Of a DNA stretch of 5,805 nucleotides, positions 1 to 5,003 are shown one piece after another. The position numbers were made by a program, and so were the translations under genes. The notes beneath the pieces were generated by a model, which worked only from the letters and a program-made list of their open reading frames with translations, ran no database searches and was not told where the DNA came from. Within the stretch, counting starts at the first letter, position 1; each line of letters begins with the position of its first letter. Source of the DNA: Calditrichaceae bacterium (GTDB lineage Bacteria > Calditrichota > Calditrichia > Calditrichales > Calditrichaceae); assembly GCA_030592985.1 (NCBI GenBank), contig JAUVIB010000230.1:1-5805 (forward strand), read 5' to 3'.

Positions 1-472
1 CTTTTACAGATTCCCAGCCGCGTAAATTCATATCGCTATCAAATAGCAAATAACGGGATGCTTCTCTATGCCGGACTGCGAGAGTAGCCAGTGTGTTCGC
101 ACTATTATGATTCTCTAATAACTTCAGATAATCAAGGTCGGTCAGGACATCCACATTGTGTACCAGAAATGGTTCCGGCGGATCGAAAAACCGGCGGACA
201 TTTTGTACTCCACCTCCTGTATCGAGCAGATTGTCTTCAACGGAGTAGTTAATATTTATTCCGAAATTTTCTTTAGATTCAATGAAGGAGATTATTTTAT
301 GCGCAAAATGGTGGACATTTATTATAATATCGCTAATTTGGAAGGATATCAGTCGTCTTATTAAATGTTCAATCAAAGGCTGCCCGTTTAAATTAACCAG
401 AGCTTTTGGTACGTCTTTGGTTAAACTATTTAAGCGGGTTCCCAGTCCGGCGGCAAATATCATTGCTTTCAT
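1..472 (-). CDS. murU: MurU-like sugar-1-phosphate nucleotidyltransferase, C-terminus cut by the window edge
   Basis: Probable N-acetylmuramate-1-phosphate uridylyltransferase: it would join MurNAc-1-phosphate to UTP, giving UDP-MurNAc and pyrophosphate in the cytoplasm (peptidoglycan recycling). Only the first 157 codons are present. Seen: the nucleotidyltransferase signature at residues 7-25 (AAGLGTRL...VPKAL, with the conserved lysine K23), QPLIEH at 31-36, DTGGG at 84-88 and the metal-binding aspartate D108 in HNVDV. These match the small single-domain MurU-type enzymes better than the longer GlmU or RfbA types. The ATG at 472-470 follows the stop of the RapZ-C gene by one base (TAACATG), so translation is probably coupled. 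No separate Shine-Dalgarno is evident. The AmgK-like kinase two genes upstream supports the MurNAc assignment; a mannose-1-phosphate guanylyltransferase is the main alternative, because substrate cannot be read from these motifs alone. Confidence 0.85.
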   Translation of the reverse strand, partial: MKAMIFAAGLGTRLNSLTKDVPKALVNLNGQPLIEHLIRRLISFQISDIIINVHHFAHKIISFIESKENFGININYSVEDNLLDTGGGVQNVRRFFDPPEPFLVHNVDVLTDLDYLKLLENHNSANTLATLAVRHREASRYLLFDSDMNLRGWESVK

Positions 473-473
473 G

Positions 474-881
474 TTATTTTGAATGCATATTAAGTTCACG
501 GTGAGAAAGCTTTAGAACAGCATTGCTCTGCTCTTTCAGCTCAAAAAAAACAGCGTTGGCGCAATAGACGGAACGATGCTGTCCGCCGGTACAGCCGAAA
601 GAAACCATTAAATTGGTAAATTCACGCTCTTCATAATTATCAATAACAGGGCGCAGCAAATCCACCGCATGCTGAACAAACCACTGCATTTCGGGAAATT
701 GCTGAAAATAGTTAATAACTTCTCTGTCATTTCCGGTTAATGATTTATACTCATCCAATCTTCCGGGGTTAGGTAAAAAACGACAGTCGAAAACAAAGCC
801 GCCGCCATTTCCGCTATCATCTTTTGGTAAGCCGTTTTTATAGGCAAAACTATTAAGTTGGATGGTTAATTGATTATTCAC
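474..881 (-). CDS. Stand-alone RapZ C-terminal-domain protein (135 aa)
   Basis: Corresponds to only the C-terminal half of RapZ, the E. coli RNase adapter (about 284 aa) whose C-terminal domain binds glucosamine-6-phosphate and the small RNAs GlmY/GlmZ. The N-terminal P-loop ATPase domain is absent. Seen: VFDCRFLPNPG at 30-40, LTG at 48-50, the strongly conserved GCTGGQHRSVY at 96-106, and SHRE at 126-129. The aspartate matching E. coli D182 is present (D32), but the position matching H190, a ligand-site histidine, is glycine (G40), by alignment from memory. Start: GTG at 881-879, preceded by AGAGG with a 5-base spacer; the overlapping ATG at 883-881 is followed at once by a stop in its own frame. 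The Shine-Dalgarno abuts the stop codon of the kinase gene, so coupling is likely. Inference: a sensor or regulatory subunit for amino-sugar salvage. Its biochemical role is not known from sequence. Confidence 0.88.
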   Translation of the reverse strand: MNNQLTIQLNSFAYKNGLPKDDSGNGGGFVFDCRFLPNPGRLDEYKSLTGNDREVINYFQQFPEMQWFVQHAVDLLRPVIDNYEEREFTNLMVSFGCTGGQHRSVYCANAVFFELKEQSNAVLKLSHRELNMHSK

Positions 882-886
882 ATAAA

Positions 887-891
887 CCTCT
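887..891 (-). promoter_or_regulatory. Ribosome binding site that fixes the GTG start of the RapZ-C gene
   Basis: On the minus strand AGAGG lies five bases before GTG at 881-879 and overlaps the TGA stop (893-891) of the kinase gene. Ribosomes terminating on the kinase would be placed directly on this site. This is the clearest Shine-Dalgarno in the three-gene cluster. Confidence 0.65.
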
Positions 892-1910
892 CAGCTATCT
901 GTTTCTAATTCTGTTATATTTTCCCAGGTCTTGTATAATGCCGGTATTTTCACCGCTAAATTTACGGTATTCAGCAAATATTTCAAATTTTTTACTGCAA
1001 AAGGAATACTTTTTAAAAAGTGCTCTTTTTTTTCATAATAACCACGAAAACCATAGGCTCCGAATGCCTGCATAATACGTAAAAAAACATAGCCGTAATA
1101 ATGATGCATAAATTGTTCTTTATTAATGATATTATATTGGTTTAATTGGCGTATATAAAAGTCAAGAAGTTCACTGCGCACCGGTTCGGGAAGATCTGCC
1201 TTGGCGTCATAGAGCAGAGAAGCAACATCATACGGAAGGGCGCCGCGCCGTCCGCCCTGAAAATCAATAAAAAAAGGTTTATTATGATAAATCATAATGT
1301 TTCGTGATTGAAAATCCCTATAAAGAAAAAAATCCTGCTTCGCTGTCAGCAGATAATCTGTAAAACGGTGAAAATCGTTTTCTAAATCCTGCTCATTAAA
1401 GGGAATATTACTAAATTTTAGGAAATAATATTTAAAATAATTCAGGTCCCACATCATGGACTGCTTATCAAAAGATTCACGTGGATAGCATACCGGAAAA
1501 TCCAATCCCTGTGCGCCTTCAATTTGAAATTTTGGTAAAAGGGTAAGAACGTCCTTATATAAAGTCATAACCTTTTCTGAAAAATATGCAGATCTATTTT
1601 CTTTCAATAGAAACTCATACAGAGTCTGATCGCCAAGGTCTTCATGTAAATAAATGTCATGGGACAAATCATCGGCATAAAAACGCGGCACCGGAAGGTT
1701 TTTGTTTTTGAAATGCTTTCCCAGCGTAATAAAAGCTTTATTCTCTTTATAATCAGCATTATGGGCGCCGATAAGCTGCAATGATTTACTTTTAATTCTA
1801 AAATAGTTACGATTTGAACCATGAGCAGATAACGGTGTAATCGATTCCACCGTTTCTTTAACCGTATCTTCGAAAAGAGCAGTTAATAATAATTCTATTT
1901 CATTTTTCAT
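891..1910 (-). CDS. amgK: AmgK-like aminoglycoside-phosphotransferase-fold sugar 1-kinase (339 aa)
   Basis: Probable anomeric kinase that phosphorylates MurNAc (and often GlcNAc) at C1 with ATP, feeding MurU. Full length for the family. Seen in order: nucleotide-binding loop GSNRNYFRI at 31-39, LHEDLGD at 88-94, the Brenner catalytic motif YRDFQSRN at 197-204 with catalytic base D199 and metal ligand N204, and the second metal site IDFQGG at 215-220 with D216, followed by RRGALPYDVASLL at 221-233. The usual HxD of phosphotransferases is YRD here, a variant I associate with the Bacteroidota-type proteins. In many Bacteroidota I recall this kinase being fused to a RapZ-C domain; here the two are separate adjacent genes. 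The ATG at 1910 has no clear Shine-Dalgarno, but the N-terminus is complete. A more general choline/aminoglycoside kinase is less likely given the adjacent MurU-like gene. Confidence 0.85.
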   Translation of the reverse strand: MKNEIELLLTALFEDTVKETVESITPLSAHGSNRNYFRIKSKSLQLIGAHNADYKENKAFITLGKHFKNKNLPVPRFYADDLSHDIYLHEDLGDQTLYEFLLKENRSAYFSEKVMTLYKDVLTLLPKFQIEGAQGLDFPVCYPRESFDKQSMMWDLNYFKYYFLKFSNIPFNEQDLENDFHRFTDYLLTAKQDFFLYRDFQSRNIMIYHNKPFFIDFQGGRRGALPYDVASLLYDAKADLPEPVRSELLDFYIRQLNQYNIINKEQFMHHYYGYVFLRIMQAFGAYGFRGYYEKKEHFLKSIPFAVKNLKYLLNTVNLAVKIPALYKTWENITELETDS

Positions 1911-1927
1911 TAGGTAAATCTTTTACT

Positions 1928-1981
1928 TTTTAGCATTAGTTTTATTCTTATTTCCTATTACTTACCCAGGTAGTGCTAAAA
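1928..1981. repeat. Inverted repeat close to the kinase start (11-base arms)
   Basis: Arms at 1928-1938 and 1971-1981 (TTTTAGCATTA and TAGTGCTAAAA) pair at 10 of 11 positions, the exception being T1936:G1973, a wobble in plus-strand RNA and an A:C mismatch in minus-strand RNA. The loop is 32 bases. In a minus-strand transcript this stem would end about 17 bases before the kinase ATG, close enough to influence ribosome access. The better fit on the plus strand could mean that structure is not conserved for the minus RNA. Confidence 0.5.
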
Positions 1982-2014
1982 CATTGGCATTATTTTTCTT
2001 AATTACTGTATTTT

Positions 2015-2037
2015 CGATTAATTATTCTTATTAATCG
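2015..2037. repeat. Perfect 8-base-pair hairpin with 7-base loop
   Basis: CGATTAAT at 2015-2022 and ATTAATCG at 2030-2037 are exact reverse complements around the loop TATTCTT. No T-run follows on either strand, so it does not look like a terminator. Its right arm is also part of the long-range repeat 2027-2043/2107-2121, making the two structures mutually exclusive. Confidence 0.55.
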
Positions 2038-2121
2038 CCCCTAAAGAAGTTTTTATTCCCCTTCTATGTTGTATCAGATCGCGCCTCAGGCGGACGAATA
2101 AGGGGCTAGGGGATTAGTAAG
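2027..2121. repeat. 95-base nested inverted repeat with GC-rich apical hairpin
   Basis: Outer arms at 2027-2043 (CTTATTAATCGCCCCTA) and 2107-2121 (TAGGGGATTAGTAAG) pair over about 14 positions with one mismatch and one bulged residue or so. Inside, CCCCTT at 2058-2063 pairs with AAGGGG at 2100-2105. At the apex CGCC/GGCG (2082-2085, 2089-2092) closes a TCA loop, extended by TCG/CGA (2079-2081, 2095-2097) with a two-base bulge. The order of arms is consistent with one long stem. It could be a palindromic intergenic repeat or a structured RNA leader. Confidence 0.5.
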
Positions 2122-2162
2122 TTTTAGCGCTTAAAATAACCCATTCCTAATCAACTTCTTTA
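2042..2162. repeat. Perfect 10-base inverted repeat reaching the ribonuclease stop codon
   Basis: TAAAGAAGTT at 2042-2051 and AACTTCTTTA at 2153-2162 are exact reverse complements. The right arm includes the TAA stop (2162-2160) of the ribonuclease gene. It crosses the 2027-2043/2107-2121 pairing, so it would not form at the same time as the complete nested stem. Confidence 0.4.
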
Positions 2163-3554
2163 AAAATCCAGCTCAAATGAATCACCGAATTGCGGCACAA
2201 CCACTTCCCAGCCTAAAAGCGTATTTATCTTTTCCGCCAGGGAAGTGGAAGCATCCTCTTCACCATGAACAATAAAGGTCTTTTTTGGTTTTTTATTGAA
2301 AGCCGAAAGCCAGGCGAGAATCTCATTATAATCGCCGTGACCCGAAAATCCGCTGATATTTTCTATTTTCGCTTTTACTTTCATTTTTTTACCATGAATC
2401 TTTACCTCTGTATTACCTTCAAGCAGCGTACGTCCTCGTGTCCCCTGTGCCTGATACCCAATAAATAAAACGGTATTCCTTCTATCGGGAAGGCGATAAC
2501 TTAGATGATGCAAAATCCGTCCGCCGGTGGCCATACCGCTGGCAGAAATAATAATCGCCCTTTGGGTGATTTTATTGATTGATTTGGATTCATCTCTTGT
2601 TTTACAGATATGCAGATTTTTCGGACTAAAAATATTAATCCCTTCAATATTTTTTTTGCGGGCGGTTAAATTTAGGTCATTGATACGGTTTTTAAACACT
2701 TCGGTAGCATTAATAGCCATGGGAGAATCTACGAATACAGACATTTCCGGGATTTTCCGGGATTCTTCCAGCTCGCGAATGGCATAAAGAAGCGTTTGTG
2801 TCCGTCCAACTGAAAAAGCCGGAATTACCAGTACGCCGTTACGTCTGTAACTGTCGTTAATTACGCGTGCAAGTTCTTCATCCGGATTTACATCATCATG
2901 AAGACGATTCCCATACGTGGACTCAATAATCAGGTAATCGATGTTATAAACCTGAACAGGTTCCCGCAGGACAGGTCTGTCAGGACGGCCAAAATCGCCG
3001 CTAAACAATATTTTTTTACTATCTTTCCCGGCCACCCGTTTGATATCTATAAAGGATGACCCGAGTATATGGCCGGCATCTTTAAACTTGATACGAAGAG
3101 TGTCGTTGAGATAAATATCTTCGCCATAAAAATGAGATTGGAAATGTTTAAGAGCCTTTTCAGCATCTTCAGTAGTATATAATGGAAGGGCCGGTTTATG
3201 TTTCGAAAATCCGCGTTTATTAGCCCATTTCGCATCTTCTTCCTGTAAATGGCCGCTATCACGCAGCATGATATCGCAAAGTTCCCGGGTGGCATGAGTT
3301 GCGTGAATTTTCCCCTTAAATCCTTCTTTACAAAACCGCGGCAGGTAGCCGGTATGGTCGATATGGGCATGGGTAAGAAATACATGGTCAATTTCAGCCG
3401 GATTAACCGGAAACTTATCCCAATTGCGCAGGCGATTCTCTTTTAATCCCTGAAACAATCCACAATCGATTAATATTTTTTTTTCATCGGTTTCCAAAAC
3501 AAAACGCGACCCGGTAACAGTGCCGGCAGCGCCATAAAATGATAACTGTGCCAT
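2160..3554 (-). CDS. Metallo-beta-lactamase / beta-CASP RNA-processing nuclease (464 aa)
   Basis: A two-zinc nuclease of the CPSF-73/RNase J superfamily, bacterial type similar in layout to Thermus TTHA0252; such enzymes cut or trim RNA in the cytoplasm. Seen in order: GAAGTVTGS at 8-16; motif 1 D30 in LIDCG; motif 2 THAHIDH at 61-67 with ligands H62, H64, D66, H67; motif 3 H162 in AGHILGS; motif 4 D187 in SGDFG; ESTYGNR at 211-217; DSPMA at 276-280; SASGMATGGR at 337-346; beta-CASP motif B H406 in FSGHGD; motif C H430 in IVHGEED. All expected metal ligands are present and the length is normal, so it should be active. The ATG at 3554 has AGAGGG about 5 bases upstream. It follows the TetR gene by 63 bases on the same strand, so may be partly co-transcribed. 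The RNA targets cannot be told from sequence. Confidence 0.92.
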   Translation of the reverse strand: MAQLSFYGAAGTVTGSRFVLETDEKKILIDCGLFQGLKENRLRNWDKFPVNPAEIDHVFLTHAHIDHTGYLPRFCKEGFKGKIHATHATRELCDIMLRDSGHLQEEDAKWANKRGFSKHKPALPLYTTEDAEKALKHFQSHFYGEDIYLNDTLRIKFKDAGHILGSSFIDIKRVAGKDSKKILFSGDFGRPDRPVLREPVQVYNIDYLIIESTYGNRLHDDVNPDEELARVINDSYRRNGVLVIPAFSVGRTQTLLYAIRELEESRKIPEMSVFVDSPMAINATEVFKNRINDLNLTARKKNIEGINIFSPKNLHICKTRDESKSINKITQRAIIISASGMATGGRILHHLSYRLPDRRNTVLFIGYQAQGTRGRTLLEGNTEVKIHGKKMKVKAKIENISGFSGHGDYNEILAWLSAFNKKPKKTFIVHGEEDASTSLAEKINTLLGWEVVVPQFGDSFELDF

Positions 3555-3576
3555 AAGGCCCTCTTAATGGTAAAAT

Positions 3577-3605
3577 TTTTATTAAATAAGAAAATAGTTA
3601 GTCAA
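3577..3605 (-). promoter_or_regulatory. Weak candidate promoter for the ribonuclease gene
   Basis: On the minus strand TTGACT (3605-3600) is followed by TAATAA (3584-3579) at a short 15-base spacing, or by the poorer ATAAAA (3582-3577) at 17 bases. It would give a leader of about 20 bases before the ATG. In such AT-rich sequence this could be chance, and read-through from the TetR gene is an alternative. Confidence 0.3.
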
Positions 3606-3617
3606 AGCAAATTCCGC

Positions 3618-4202
3618 TTAAGGTTTTAATAACTCTTTAATACTTTCTAACATCAATTTACCTTCCTTCCGTAAATCAAAATCATATCCTGATAAACGCC
3701 ATTTTGTAACAGTATAACGAATGGATCCTATAATAATCCTAACCAGCTCCTTTTCCGCGATCGTACTTTTTATTTCATTCGTTTGCTTGCCTTTTTTAAT
3801 GATACAAGCCAAAGCCTGTTCGTGTAAGTCAAGAATTTTAAGGACCTCAACAACCAAACGGTTATCATTTTGAAAAATACTTTCTGAAAAAATAACTGAA
3901 GCGACCGCGGGTTTTTTTGCAAAATATTCAAAATGGTGTTGAAATAAATTTTCGATTAACTGTAAAGCGGATATATCAGCGACGCAGAAATCATTCAGCA
4001 TTTTTTTTGCTTCATCCTGAAAAGAGAAAAGAATAGTTAATAAAATATCAACTTTACTGTCAAAATGACGATAAATAGCTCCTTCGGTTAATTCGATTTT
4101 TTTTGCTAAATTTTTAATCGTTAGTCCTTGAATACTCTTTTCAGAGATTAATTCAATAGCGGCCTCAATAATCTGTTTTTGTCTCTCTGATAGTTCTGCC
4201 AT
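3618..4202 (-). CDS. TetR/AcrR-family transcriptional regulator (194 aa)
   Basis: One-component dimeric repressor with an N-terminal DNA-binding domain and a helical ligand domain. Seen: helix 1 with ERQKQIIEAAIELI at about 6-19, the helix-turn-helix at about 27-47 (LTIKNLAKKI, turn, TEGAIYRHF) followed by SKVDIL at 49-54, all typical of TetR. The remainder, about 60-194, is helical with no motif that names the ligand; F/Y- and K-rich segments and TKWRLSGYDFDL at 166-177 recur in uncharacterised members. The length is normal. The ATG at 4202-4200 is preceded by GGAGTAGGT on the minus strand, a good ribosome binding site. It is transcribed divergently from the peroxiredoxin gene across a 206-base gap, the classical layout for a TetR controlling its neighbour, and it precedes the ribonuclease gene. 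Its regulon is inference. Confidence 0.92.
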   Translation of the reverse strand: MAELSERQKQIIEAAIELISEKSIQGLTIKNLAKKIELTEGAIYRHFDSKVDILLTILFSFQDEAKKMLNDFCVADISALQLIENLFQHHFEYFAKKPAVASVIFSESIFQNDNRLVVEVLKILDLHEQALACIIKKGKQTNEIKSTIAEKELVRIIIGSIRYTVTKWRLSGYDFDLRKEGKLMLESIKELLKP

Positions 4203-4212
4203 ACCTACTCCA

Positions 4213-4230
4213 TGTAAATGAATACTTACA
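4213..4230. promoter_or_regulatory. Candidate TetR autoregulatory operator
   Basis: An 18-base imperfect palindrome TGTAAATGAATACTTACA with exact 5-base arms (TGTAA/TTACA) and 12 of 18 positions symmetric. It spans the predicted transcription start of the TetR gene and touches its -10 hexamer at 4230-4235, where a bound repressor would block the polymerase. Size and position fit TetR operators; specific binding is inference. Confidence 0.5.
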
Positions 4231-4258
4231 AAATACTATTTTCCCCCCTTATTGTCAA
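4230..4258 (-). promoter_or_regulatory. Sigma70-like promoter of the TetR gene
   Basis: On the minus strand a perfect TTGACA -35 (4258-4253), a 17-base spacer and TATTTT -10 (4235-4230). Transcription would start near 4222-4224, leaving a leader of about 20 bases with the GGAG ribosome binding site. The spacer contains a run of six G on the minus strand (C at 4243-4248). This is the best-matching promoter in the window. Confidence 0.65.
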
Positions 4259-4324
4259 ATAATGGTCAGTGTTCCTGAGAAATATTTTTAATTAAAATTC
4301 TGTTTAAACTAAATAGAACGATGA

Positions 4325-4353
4325 TTGTGTAAAATAATAGGTCAGTTTTATAA
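4325..4353 (+). promoter_or_regulatory. Candidate promoter for the peroxiredoxin-deiminase pair
   Basis: TTGTGT (4325-4330), 17-base spacer, TTATAA (4348-4353); the overlapping TATAAA at 4349-4354 would give 18 bases. The leader would be about 50 bases. One GGTCAGT copy (4340-4346) lies in the spacer. AT-richness makes a chance match possible. Confidence 0.35.
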
Positions 4354-4408
4354 AAAAATAACGGTTTTTTACATCCAATAAATGTATTTTAACTAAAAAG
4401 AGGTAAAC

Positions 4409-5002
4409 ATGCTTAAAGCTTCCATAAGAAATTTTATTTATCTATTGTTTTTAATTATGTTATCTACTATAATAGATGTATCGGCTCAGGCTGTAACTAT
4501 TAAAATCGGAGATAAAATTCCTGATTTTAAGGCCATAGATCAAGATGGAAAAGATTGGCACCTTTCTGACCATCTACATAAAAGCGACATAGTTATCTAT
4601 TTTTATCCGGCTGCTATGACATCCGGATGTACCAAACAGGCTTGTGGTTTTCGTGATTCTAAGAATGTCTTTGATAGTTTGGGAGTTCAAATAGTTGGAA
4701 TTAGCGGTGATCTGTTTGAAAATCTCAACCAATTTAAGAAAGCTTATGATTTAAACTTTGATCTGTTATCAGATGCTGATGGAAAAATAGCCAAGGCTTT
4801 TGGAGTACCGGTGAGAGATGGTGGAATATTCGAAAAAGTGATCAATAATAAGCAATATAAACTTTCCCGGCCAATTACAACGGCGAGATGGACTTTTGTT
4901 TTAGACAAAAACAGTACTATTATTTATAAAAATTCAGACGTAAATGCAGCTAAGGACAGTCAAATCATTTTAGATTTACTAACAAATAAAGAAATAAAAT
5001 AA
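4409..5002 (+). CDS. Exported PrxQ/BCP-type thiol peroxiredoxin (197 aa)
   Basis: Reduces hydrogen peroxide and organic hydroperoxides using a peroxidatic cysteine. Residues 1-27 form a signal peptide: positive start (K3, R7), hydrophobic stretch 9-19, then a cleavage-like VSAQA at 24-28, so the mature thioredoxin-fold domain should act outside the cytoplasm, or be lipid-free in the periplasm. Seen: IGDKIPDF at 33-40, the active site P67-x3-T71-x2-C74 in YFYPAAMTSGCT, a second cysteine C79 five residues on (the PrxQ resolving position), FRD at 81-83, and R160 in RWTFVLD. The common TPGC is TSGC here, but the catalytic triad P/T/C is retained. Start ATG at 4409 with AGAGG about five bases upstream. 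The arginine deiminase ATG follows the stop by one base. Its partner reductant is unknown; a glutathione/thioredoxin-like donor in the envelope would be needed. Confidence 0.9.
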   Translation: MLKASIRNFIYLLFLIMLSTIIDVSAQAVTIKIGDKIPDFKAIDQDGKDWHLSDHLHKSDIVIYFYPAAMTSGCTKQACGFRDSKNVFDSLGVQIVGISGDLFENLNQFKKAYDLNFDLLSDADGKIAKAFGVPVRDGGIFEKVINNKQYKLSRPITTARWTFVLDKNSTIIYKNSDVNAAKDSQIILDLLTNKEIK

Positions 5003-5003
5003 A

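Larger units (their letters stand above)
1973..2130. repeat. Outer inverted repeat, possible ends of a 158-base element
   Basis: GTGCTAAAAC at 1973-1982 and GTTTTAGCGC at 2121-2130 are complementary at 9 of 10 positions and enclose the other hairpins. They resemble the terminal repeats of a miniature element, but no clean target-site duplication flanks them, and 1973-1982 can also pair with 1928-1938. The arms are short for an AT-rich region. Confidence 0.3.
1911..2159. other. Gene-free 249-base gap packed with inverted repeats
   Basis: No credible coding frame on either strand. The gap separates the ribonuclease gene from the kinase gene, both read leftwards, so it is the leader of the sugar-salvage cluster, or a transcribed spacer if all are co-transcribed. 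At least five inverted repeats are readable and listed separately. None is followed by a T-run on the minus strand, so no intrinsic terminator could be called, and no convincing -35/-10 pair for the kinase was found. Confidence 0.7.
4203..4408. other. 206-base divergent control region
   Basis: Lies between the divergent TetR and peroxiredoxin starts; no gene inside. It holds the TetR promoter and overlapping palindrome (listed separately), a weaker rightward promoter, a perfect 12-base AT-only palindrome at 4286-4297 (TTTTAATTAAAA), a direct repeat GGTCAGT at 4264-4270 and 4340-4346, and a short inverted repeat TACAT/ATGTA at 4370-4374 and 4382-4386. The last three may be chance in such AT-rich DNA. 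Confidence 0.7.

Noticed and set aside
158..482. Two overlapping 66-68-codon frames on the plus strand
   Set aside because: Both are antisense to the MurU-like gene, which carries the nucleotidyltransferase signature; no independent support.
881..883. ATG start for the RapZ-C gene
   Set aside because: This ATG is followed immediately by TGA in its own frame; the overlapping GTG at 881-879 is in frame with the RapZ signature and has a well-spaced Shine-Dalgarno.
2015..2037. Intrinsic terminator at the perfect hairpin
   Set aside because: Neither strand has a T-run after the stem, and the stem is AT-rich apart from its end pairs.
1911..2159. CRISPR or insertion sequence in the large gap
   Set aside because: There are no regularly spaced direct repeats and no transposase fragment; only inverted repeats are present, and target-site duplications could not be found.
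2527..2787. An 86-codon open frame on the plus strand
   Set aside because: It lies wholly antisense to the beta-CASP nuclease, whose motifs prove the minus-strand frame; no ribosome binding site or family features.
3047..3391. A 114-codon open frame on the minus strand
   Set aside because: It overlaps the nuclease gene in another frame on the same strand and its translation shows no recognisable motif; a frame shadow.
4286..4297. Perfect palindrome TTTTAATTAAAA as an operator
   Set aside because: Contains only A and T in a very AT-rich region and is not centred on either predicted promoter, so chance is likely; kept only as a note in the control-region entry.
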